In this document: positions 1 through 6,374 of the stretch, piece after piece
How the letters are laid out: each line of letters opens with the position of its first letter
Numbering within the stretch: position 1 is the first letter of the stretch
Assembly (NCBI GenBank): GCA_013911195.1
Contig: JACETS010000023.1
Location: 1-21,006 of the forward strand
Origin: Verrucomicrobiales bacterium
Lineage (GTDB): Bacteria; Verrucomicrobiota; Verrucomicrobiia; Verrucomicrobiales; DEV007
Reading direction: 5' to 3'
DNA: 21,006 nt
The notes under the pieces: generated by a model
Seen by the model: the letters and a program-made list of their open reading frames with translations, nothing else
Told to the model about the DNA's origin: nothing
The model's database searches: none
Program-made: the position numbers and the translations under genes

Positions 1-362
1 CCATTATTGCTTTGCTTGCAGGAACTGCTATTTTTAAACTGGGTGGAGTCTTGAAGACCGGTGAGCAGACGCGGATAAAAGAAGATATTAAAGCAATAGA
101 AATAGCACTGCTAAATTACAAAATAGCTGCTAATGGTTACCCTACCACAGATCAGGGATTGCAGGCATTGTTGACAAAACCTGCCGATGCTCGGGGATGG
201 AATGGTCCATACTTTGACGATGAAATTACCGATCCTTGGGGAAATGAATATGGTTATCGCTTTCCTTCTCAAAAGGGGCAGAGAGGACCTGATATTTTTT
301 CTAAGGGAGCTGATGGTCAAGAAAATACAGCTGACGATGTTGGAAACTGGAAAGAAGAATAA
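1..362 (+). CDS. gspG: Type II secretion major pseudopilin GspG (5' partial)
   Basis: This is the main subunit of the T2SS pseudopilus, which pushes folded exoproteins through the outer-membrane secretin. The frame is open from base 3 to the first base triplets of the window, so the prepilin leader and most of the hydrophobic helix lie upstream. The visible part begins in that helix (IIALLAG). It then shows the GspG hallmarks: a 'YPTTDQGLQALLTKP' block, a 'DPWGN' turn and the C-terminal 'SKGADG...ADDVGNW' segment, which in this family forms the calcium-binding loop. The TTG at 12 is internal, not a start. It is the first gene of the visible gsp run, 35 bases before gspH. Family assignment is secure. 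Confidence 0.95.
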   Translation, partial: IIALLAGTAIFKLGGVLKTGEQTRIKEDIKAIEIALLNYKIAANGYPTTDQGLQALLTKPADARGWNGPYFDDEITDPWGNEYGYRFPSQKGQRGPDIFSKGADGQENTADDVGNWKEE

Positions 363-397
363 AATTTAGGATCCACTATTAATAATAAATAAACTTA

Positions 398-997
398 ATG
401 AATAGAGCATTACAGAGCAGGCAAAGGGGCTTTACTCTTATTGAGATAATGCTGACCTTCTGTATTCTGATTCTAATTATCGGGATAGGAGCTCTTTCAT
501 TAAGTTCGCAATCCTCAAAAAAGAAAATCACTGAACCTGCATTAGAATTAACTAGTCTTGCTCGACAAGGTATGCAGATGGCAATCACCAACCGTCGACC
601 CTTTGTTTTGGCAATCAACGAAAATTCAGTATCACTGCAGAATTTTAGTCGTAAGTCTAATTCGTTTGGTTCTTTTTCATTTAATGATGATATAGATGAG
701 GGTTCAGGTAAAATTCAAAGTTTTGAATTGCCTGAAGGGATGCGTTTTATGGTTAGAGGATGGGAAGATAAATATTTTCGTATTCCAGGGGAAGTTCGAG
801 ATGATGGCGAGGAAACTTATTTCTGGGTCTTTGAATCAAGCGGCATTTGTGAGCCTATCGGTGTTAAATTAATAAGCGAGGTTGAGGGTTATGAGGGAAT
901 GATCACAATGGATTTTAATCCACTAACGGCACAGACTCAGGAGACCTTGACTAAAACAACGGTGTTAGGAGCTGAAAATATTGATGAGTTAGAATGA
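398..997 (+). CDS. gspH: Minor pseudopilin GspH (GspH/FimT type)
   Basis: This 199-residue prepilin-like protein is a likely minor pseudopilin near the tip of the T2SS pseudopilus. The N-terminus has a class III leader with cleavage expected after G11 (RG|FTLIE), Glu at +5 and a hydrophobic helix to about residue 33. The rest is the weakly conserved beta-rich head typical of GspH/FimT. The H assignment rests on order between gspG and a gspI-like gene, plus overall length; the head itself is not distinctive. Its stop overlaps the next start in ATGA (994-997), implying translational coupling. There is no Shine-Dalgarno sequence; an A/T-rich AATAATAAATAAAC stretch precedes the ATG. Confidence 0.85.
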   Translation: MNRALQSRQRGFTLIEIMLTFCILILIIGIGALSLSSQSSKKKITEPALELTSLARQGMQMAITNRRPFVLAINENSVSLQNFSRKSNSFGSFSFNDDIDEGSGKIQSFELPEGMRFMVRGWEDKYFRIPGEVRDDGEETYFWVFESSGICEPIGVKLISEVEGYEGMITMDFNPLTAQTQETLTKTTVLGAENIDELE

Positions 998-1479
998 ATA
1001 CGAATCATAAAACTAATTCTAAACCAAGAGGTTTTATTTTGCTTGAAGTGATTCTTGCGCTTGCCCTCTTCTCGATGATTTCTGTTGGTATTACTGGAGC
1101 ACTAAAACAAATCGGGGAATCGGCATTCACTTCTGGTGAGGAGCTTAGAGTTCAACGTAAGCTTGAGAGTTGGATGACTCGATACAGTAAAGCGGATTTT
1201 AATGATCAGGAATTCAGGGATGCTCTTCCTATAGAGGAAGTTGCTGGTGAGATTTTTGGGGAAGTTCCTGAAGCTGATGAAATGGGTGTCAATTATTATG
1301 CCATCGTTGAGGAGCTCGAAGAAATGTACACTGTAAGAGATACAGAAGATCAGCAGGCAGAAATAAAACTCAACAATATGTATCGAGTACGTATTGAAGC
1401 AATTTGGGGTGATCGCGATAACCCAATGGAAAGAGTCGCCGAAACTATACGCTATGCATCACTCTATCAGAATCGCTAA
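994..1479 (+). CDS. gspI: Minor pseudopilin GspI
   Basis: A 161-residue prepilin-like protein. The leader ends at G13 and is followed by FILLEV with Glu at +5, then a hydrophobic helix (LALALFSMISVGI) to about residue 35. The head (about 40-161) is short and acidic. Length, position after gspH and the 'GF.LLEV..AL' helix fit GspI, which nucleates the pseudopilus tip complex with GspJ and GspK in characterised T2SS. The ATG overlaps the gspH stop (ATGA), and the stop is one base before the chosen gspJ start. The alternative is an unspecified minor pseudopilin; I/J/K order makes GspI the best fit. Confidence 0.82.
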   Translation: MNTNHKTNSKPRGFILLEVILALALFSMISVGITGALKQIGESAFTSGEELRVQRKLESWMTRYSKADFNDQEFRDALPIEEVAGEIFGEVPEADEMGVNYYAIVEELEEMYTVRDTEDQQAEIKLNNMYRVRIEAIWGDRDNPMERVAETIRYASLYQNR

Positions 1480-1480
1480 A

Positions 1481-2371
1481 ATGCGCGTCTCACTTAACGG
1501 TGGATTTACCCTTCTTGAGTTGATAGTGGGTATCGGCTTAATTGGTATTGTTCTTACTGGTGTTTATAAAGTCGCTTCCAAATCTATTGAGCTTAGCGAA
1601 AATGTGCTTGTTCGTCAGCATGACAATTTGCATATGCATAGTTTTATGGGGCTTCTAAAAAGAAATATCGAAGATATTCCTGGTAACGCTAAAATCAACA
1701 TGGAGCCAGCTGAACTCCAGTCTGGAGTTGCTAGATCGGAAATTGCCCTTGTTGATTACCCTCTTGCCTTTTCCTGGGCAGGTGTTTCGGCAGGATCCAA
1801 AATTGTATTTATCGTATCTGGTCCTGATAAAAGTCTTGAAGGTGCTTCACAAATTGAAATTAGATATCTTAATCAGGAAGAGGCGGAGATATATGAAGAA
1901 AGGCAATCATTACCAGATGATCTTGGTATGGGAATTGTTTTGATGAATGAACTAAAAAATGTGACTTGGAAATTTTATGATCAGAACAATAAAGAATGGG
2001 TTGATCAATGGAGTGCTGAAGATTATCCCAACCAAAGACCTTCAATGGTCTACATGGAAATTAGTTTTTTAGATGAGTCTGAACCTATTCAAAGTTATTA
2101 TTGGATTCCAACTGTAGAAGATCCAGCTACTGTTGCTCGTGCTACACAATCAGGTAATACTCGTGGGAATAGTTCCTCTTCTGGGAGAGGTTCTAATGAT
2201 AGGCGAGGGGTCGTTCGCCCCGATGGATCTCGAAGTCGAGGTGATCAAGGTAGAAGTGAGTCTAGAGGAAGGTCCTCAGGCGGTAGAGGACCGGCTAGGC
2301 CTCCAACATCATCAAATGGGAGAGCCTCTTCATCTGTAGGTATACCTGGAGGCGCTGCTAAAAGAAAATGA
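1481..2371 (+). CDS. gspJ: Minor pseudopilin GspJ with Gly/Ser/Arg-rich C-terminal tail
   Basis: A 296-residue tip pseudopilin. I start it at the ATG at 1481, one base after the gspI stop. This gives a short leader, cleavage after G8 (GG|FTLLELIVG) and Glu at +5; an in-frame ATG at 1454 is also possible, while 1394 lies inside gspI. The head carries a GspJ-like 'VTWKFYDQNNKEW' segment near residues 161-173, where many GspJ proteins have a 'fryyd..g.W' strand. From about residue 222 to the end the protein becomes a disordered tail rich in G, S and R with repeated SRG/GRG units, unusual for a pseudopilin. The stop overlaps the gspK start (ATGA, 2368-2371). Confidence 0.82.
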   Translation: MRVSLNGGFTLLELIVGIGLIGIVLTGVYKVASKSIELSENVLVRQHDNLHMHSFMGLLKRNIEDIPGNAKINMEPAELQSGVARSEIALVDYPLAFSWAGVSAGSKIVFIVSGPDKSLEGASQIEIRYLNQEEAEIYEERQSLPDDLGMGIVLMNELKNVTWKFYDQNNKEWVDQWSAEDYPNQRPSMVYMEISFLDESEPIQSYYWIPTVEDPATVARATQSGNTRGNSSSSGRGSNDRRGVVRPDGSRSRGDQGRSESRGRSSGGRGPARPPTSSNGRASSSVGIPGGAAKRK

Positions 2372-3423
2372 GATCCCAATTATCTAATAACTTCCAACGA
2401 ACCTCTGAGTCCGCATCTGTACTCATTGCTGTTTTTTGGTTGATGGTTGCTATGGGTATTACAATATTCGGTGCAATGGTTGTTCTTAAATCTGATCTGG
2501 AAGTTGTTGGAACAGAAAAAGCTTCTTTCAGAGCCTTGCAACTTGCTGAAATGGGTATCGCCGTTGCAGCTCATGAGGGCATCGAAAAATATGATAACAT
2601 TTTAAGCCAGCCTCCTGGTACTGAAAAGGATCCCGCATTATCAGATTTTTTTGAGTTTGAGTTTGACGAGGGCTTTGAAGTGGAAATCAGAAAAGAAGCA
2701 AGTCTCATAAATCCAAACTATTATTTACTTCGGCCTAGTCCCGAGAATTTAAAGGCAATGGCTGATGTTTTTCAGTCATGGGGAATGGAACTTTCAGAGG
2801 CTCAAGAAGTTGTTCATTGCTTGTTGGATTGGGTTGACGCAGATGAAGTCACCACTGCTGCACCCGAAGGGGCTGAACTTGAGTGGTATGAGAAGGAAGG
2901 GCTGGGAGGGGGAAACTATCCGTTTAACAGAGCTTTTTACGATGTCGATGAAATGCAATTTGTAAAAGGCATGGACTTAGTTGCACAATATAAGCCTAAT
3001 TGGCGTGATTATTTTACCGTCAAAAGCCAAGGCGCTCTCGACATTAACGATGCTCCGGCTAATGTCATAGCAGTTGCAGCTGGCATCCTAGAAATGGACG
3101 ATATTGGGGGCTCTGATTATTCTGAGAAGGTACTTGAAATTCAAGAGTTTCTAGAAGGTCCTAGTGGTCGAAATGGCGAAGATGGAATTAAAGATACAGA
3201 GGATGATGTAAATATTGATACCGGACTTTTAATACAGGAATTGATAAGGCTTGATCCACCTTCTCCTGAACAATTATCATCCAGATTTACTTCTAATGGT
3301 AATACACTAAGAATTATAAGTACTGGAATAAAAGGCGATTATCGTCGACAAATAGCTGTGGTTTTGCGAAATCGCGGAACAAGACCCACAATTATTTCGA
3401 GAGAAGAAATATTCGTAAAATAG
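2368..3423 (+). CDS. gspK: Minor pseudopilin GspK
   Basis: A 351-residue protein matching GspK, the large pseudopilin that caps the pseudopilus tip. It has an N-terminal hydrophobic helix (about 17-42, 'SVLIAVFW') without Glu at +5, as is usual for GspK. It then has the family blocks: 'LLDWVDADE' (about 152-160), 'NRAFYDVDEMQFVKGM' (about 188-203) and 'LDINDAPANVIA' (about 224-235), followed by the helical insert domain and C-terminal strand. The residue at the expected leader cleavage position is Ala16 rather than the usual Gly. It overlaps gspJ by four bases and ends 27 bases before the gspL-like gene. Confidence 0.92.
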   Translation: MRSQLSNNFQRTSESASVLIAVFWLMVAMGITIFGAMVVLKSDLEVVGTEKASFRALQLAEMGIAVAAHEGIEKYDNILSQPPGTEKDPALSDFFEFEFDEGFEVEIRKEASLINPNYYLLRPSPENLKAMADVFQSWGMELSEAQEVVHCLLDWVDADEVTTAAPEGAELEWYEKEGLGGGNYPFNRAFYDVDEMQFVKGMDLVAQYKPNWRDYFTVKSQGALDINDAPANVIAVAAGILEMDDIGGSDYSEKVLEIQEFLEGPSGRNGEDGIKDTEDDVNIDTGLLIQELIRLDPPSPEQLSSRFTSNGNTLRIISTGIKGDYRRQIAVVLRNRGTRPTIISREEIFVK

Positions 3424-3450
3424 AAAATTATAGAGGATTATTAATATTCA

Positions 3451-4758
3451 ATGGCTAAAAAGAACACAGAAAACTCGATTTGTTTCCCTGGTGAAAACAC
3501 TTGGGAGCTTTGGGCTTCAAAAGAAGATCGATTTGGTGGTTCCGATTATGAGTTATCTGATGTAAAAGCTTTAGATGAATCTGGGGCTTGCGAGCCCTTT
3601 AAACAGGCAACGCATTATGCCTTTCCGATTAATTCAGTTTTTGCCGTTCCTGTTTGGGTTAGTACTGATAATGAGGATGATATTCAAAGCTTAGTTGAGT
3701 TACATCTTGAAAGAACCGGCTTAAAACCTACTGAGGGTGATGGTCAGCTTCTTGACTACAGCATTGCTTCTGTGGTTGAAGTTGATGAGAGTGATGAAGA
3801 TGAAGTTTCAAAGAAAAGTTTAGTTCTAGCAACAGTTCTTAATCCCGAATATAAACATCCTCTTCCCAAGAGTGGTTCCAAGGAATTTGATGTTAGTGGA
3901 AGATTTCTCAATCTACCTAAAGATCATATTATTGTTTGGAGAGAATTAGGCCGTTTGGTCATGGCTGTTACGCATGAAGGTAAAATTGAATATTTTGAAG
4001 GGCTAACGAGTAAAGAGTTTAATTCTTCAGCAGTTAATGAAATTCATTGCATTATATTAGGTTTGGACGGAGCTGGACCTTTAAGTGGAGAATTTGTGAA
4101 AGGCATCTCTGATGAATTATCAGGTGCTGTTATTTGGCTTGACGATGTTAGTGATCAGGTAGTTCAAGAATTTAAAGAGGTTCTAGATTTAGAGGTGTCC
4201 GTAGGTTCTAGACCTGATCCAGCTTTGCCTGTTGAAACTTCTAAACTCATCCCAGTTGAGGTTGCCTTGTTGAGACAAAAACAAAAGAAACTAGAAACTT
4301 TAAAATATATAATTCTATCTTGTGCGGCGGTTTACATTATTGCTGTCGCTTTTCTTTCATGGACGCTTTTTGATGCTAAAGCCAAGGCTAATGAGGTAGA
4401 TGAAAAGGTATCCAAAATACAGGATACTGTTGATTGGATTCCATCCTTTAAATCTAAATGGGATGCGTTGAAACCAACTCTTGATACTAATGTTTTTCCT
4501 GCGCAATTATTGCATCTTGCAACTAGCGCAATGCCCGCGGAGGATCTCAGATTTACTGGCTTTAGAGTAAATAATGGAACTATGGTTATCGAGGGGCAAA
4601 GTAAAGACACTAACTCCGCATATGCTTTCTATAAGTCTCTAAGTGAAGCTCAGGGCCTCAAAGAAACTTACAAATGGGCATGGATAAAAAGACCACAAGT
4701 TGATCCTAGAAAAAAAGATCGAACTGCTACCTTTCAAATTCAATCTGAATTAAGATAA
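3451..4758 (+). CDS. gspL: T2SS inner-membrane platform protein, GspL-like (PilM/PilN-type)
   Basis: A 435-residue bitopic membrane protein. Residues 1-280 form a soluble domain with no signal peptide, so presumably cytoplasmic. One membrane segment follows at about 285-307, then a coiled stretch and a small periplasmic domain (about 345-435). That layout is GspL's: a cytoplasmic actin-like fold that binds the GspE ATPase, one transmembrane helix and a periplasmic ferredoxin-like domain. The sequence is too divergent to recognise nucleotide motifs; a segment around 'WVSTDNEDDIQSLVELHLE' resembles PilM-like proteins. The position between gspK and a gspM-like gene supports the call. It would anchor the secretion ATPase to the pseudopilus machinery. 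Confidence 0.75.
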   Translation: MAKKNTENSICFPGENTWELWASKEDRFGGSDYELSDVKALDESGACEPFKQATHYAFPINSVFAVPVWVSTDNEDDIQSLVELHLERTGLKPTEGDGQLLDYSIASVVEVDESDEDEVSKKSLVLATVLNPEYKHPLPKSGSKEFDVSGRFLNLPKDHIIVWRELGRLVMAVTHEGKIEYFEGLTSKEFNSSAVNEIHCIILGLDGAGPLSGEFVKGISDELSGAVIWLDDVSDQVVQEFKEVLDLEVSVGSRPDPALPVETSKLIPVEVALLRQKQKKLETLKYIILSCAAVYIIAVAFLSWTLFDAKAKANEVDEKVSKIQDTVDWIPSFKSKWDALKPTLDTNVFPAQLLHLATSAMPAEDLRFTGFRVNNGTMVIEGQSKDTNSAYAFYKSLSEAQGLKETYKWAWIKRPQVDPRKKDRTATFQIQSELR

Positions 4759-4790
4759 CTTAAAATAATAATAAACGAATAAGTATATCG

Positions 4791-5456
4791 ATGGCCTTAC
4801 AACAAAGTGAAAAAAATCTGATGGCGATTCTTGGGGTTGCTCTCTTCGGGGTTATTAATTTTGTTGGTTACTCCGCCCTAGAGGACAAGAAACAGGAGCA
4901 AAGGGATCGTTTATACCAATTAGAGATTCAGGAAGCTGAATGTAATGCATTAAATACGATTAGACCTATTTGGGTGGATCGCAGGAAATTTCTTTTGGAG
5001 AAATGTCCACAACCAGGTTTTGTCAGTGAAGAAGCTGCCGCCGTGGAAATCGAAGCTCATCTAAAAGCTTGCGCTTTATCTGCTGGAGTCGCGGAAACTA
5101 GCTTGATTATCAAGCCCACGGAGATGATTTCTACAGCTAATTATAATCAAGTCGCTCTCAATGTGAATGCATCAGGTTCCGCGATGTCAATTATGAAGTT
5201 GGTATCATTAATACAAGCGGCCAATCACTCAAATGTAAAAGACGGCAGCCTTAAGCATGGATTTTATGCGATTCCTAACATTCAATTTGAAGCGGATAGA
5301 AAGGACCCAACTATTCTTAAATGTGCATTCATATTAGCAAGATGGTACTCTCCAGATGGACTTTCAGGAAGCTCTGCGGGTTATGATGAGGCAAATGGAA
5401 TAGAAGTCTTTGCGAATAATAATAATAATAAACTTAAATTAACAGCTGCAAAATGA
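4791..5456 (+). CDS. gspM: T2SS inner-membrane platform protein, GspM/PilO-like
   Basis: A 221-residue protein with a short cytoplasmic N-terminus, one membrane helix (about 11-29), a charged coiled-coil stretch (about 30-75) and a small periplasmic alpha/beta domain. This is the topology of GspM and PilO, which pair with GspL or PilN. No strong family motif is visible, so the call is mostly from topology and position after the gspL-like gene. Near the C-terminus (about 207-216) is a run of five Asn encoded by AAT repeats. The stop overlaps the next gene in ATGA (5453-5456), which couples it to the GspC/PilP-like gene. Confidence 0.68.
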   Translation: MALQQSEKNLMAILGVALFGVINFVGYSALEDKKQEQRDRLYQLEIQEAECNALNTIRPIWVDRRKFLLEKCPQPGFVSEEAAAVEIEAHLKACALSAGVAETSLIIKPTEMISTANYNQVALNVNASGSAMSIMKLVSLIQAANHSNVKDGSLKHGFYAIPNIQFEADRKDPTILKCAFILARWYSPDGLSGSSAGYDEANGIEVFANNNNNKLKLTAAK

Positions 5457-6328
5457 TCAGTTTTTTACAAAATAAACGTCTGAACCAATTTATGATTCTT
5501 TTGCTCTGCATGTTTCCTATTGTTCTGGCAGCACAGGGTATAGAAGAAGCTCTTTTAAACACTAAGAAGACTGGTGTGGAGAAAAAAGAAGTTGAACCTG
5601 CCGCTGAACCTGCCGCTGAACCTGCCGCTGAACCTGCCGCTGAACCTGCCGCTGAACCTGCCGCTGAACCTGCCGCTGAAACTGAAGAATCTCCAGAAGT
5701 TCCTACATTTGAAACCGCTGAGCCTAGTGTTTCACTAATTACTAATCATAAAGCACCCGACGAGGCAGCCCCTTATGATTATCAGAGACATTCTCCCACA
5801 TGGTCGGATTCGCCGTTTTCAAGAAAGATTGTTGAACCTCCGGCACCACCTGCAAAAGAGACAGGGCCAAGTCCTTGGGAGGGGTGGAGACTTGCTGCGG
5901 TCGATAAGTTCGGTGATGATTACACTGTAGGTCTTACAAATAAAAAAGGTGAATTTCGTTTATTGAGTGTTGGTGATGAAACGGATGAAGGAGTTAAATT
6001 AACTAAGGTTGAAAGTAATGGTATTATATCGGAAACAACTATTTATTTAACAGGTGGAGGTCATTCCGGTCCCCTTAGTTTTGATTCCAAGAGGCTAAGC
6101 TCACCTGTTAAAGGAGCTCCTGTTCCGAAAAAAGCCTCAACTAAAACCACTGGCAAGTTACCGGCTCGCCCCCCTGGAGTCACTGATGCAAAGGCTGCAG
6201 AAATTAAAAAACAGCAGGAAGCAGCGAGAGCAAAGATACGTGAACAAATGTTGAAGGCCCGATCTTCTAAAGGCTCGAGTAATAACGATTCAAAGAGAAG
6301 AGTCACTTTGCCTCCACCAAGAAAATAA
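5453..6328 (+). CDS. Secreted T2SS component with GspC/PilP-like homology-region domain and PAAE repeats
   Basis: A 291-residue exported protein with an N-terminal hydrophobic signal or anchor (about 11-27). A tandem PAAE repeat (about 49-76) and a Pro-rich linker follow. The only compact domain is at about residues 142-210: 'GWRLAAVDKFGDDYTVGL', then 'LLSVGDETDEGVKLTKVESNGI'. It has the strand pattern of the GspC homology region and PilP (something tied to a function, a 'vGe.l..g..l..I..dgV' core), which bridges the inner-membrane platform to the secretin. Position between the gspM-like gene and gspD, where pilP or gspC would sit, supports this. The C-terminus is basic and Pro-rich (about 220-291) and ends in PPPRK. 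Specific family not proven; it could be clade-specific. Confidence 0.6.
   Translation: MISFLQNKRLNQFMILLLCMFPIVLAAQGIEEALLNTKKTGVEKKEVEPAAEPAAEPAAEPAAEPAAEPAAEPAAETEESPEVPTFETAEPSVSLITNHKAPDEAAPYDYQRHSPTWSDSPFSRKIVEPPAPPAKETGPSPWEGWRLAAVDKFGDDYTVGLTNKKGEFRLLSVGDETDEGVKLTKVESNGIISETTIYLTGGGHSGPLSFDSKRLSSPVKGAPVPKKASTKTTGKLPARPPGVTDAKAAEIKKQQEAARAKIREQMLKARSSKGSSNNDSKRRVTLPPPRK
5594..5677 (+). repeat. Tandem 12-bp repeat, seven perfect copies (GAACCTGCCGCT)
   Basis: Seven back-to-back identical copies of GAACCTGCCGCT encode the PAAE repeat of the GspC/PilP-like protein. Every codon is identical across copies, including the third positions, which indicates recent expansion by slippage or unequal exchange. 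The unit is a multiple of three, so copy-number change keeps the frame and only lengthens the linker. Confidence 0.97.
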
Positions 6329-6374
6329 TTTAATAATCATATCATTTCAATTCCCCCCCTCCAAAAACCTCAAC

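Noticed and set aside
1394..1480. Upstream extension of gspJ to an ATG at 1394
   Set aside because: It would overlap gspI by 86 bases and place 29 residues before a normal short prepilin leader; the ATG at 1481 fits better.
5416..5434. AAT repeat at the end of the gspM-like gene as a microsatellite switch
   Set aside because: Five triplets only, in frame, and changes would merely alter an Asn run at the protein end.
6353..6359. Run of seven C before gspD as a phase-variation tract
   Set aside because: It is short and outside the coding frame, 15 bases before the ATG; no evidence for switching.
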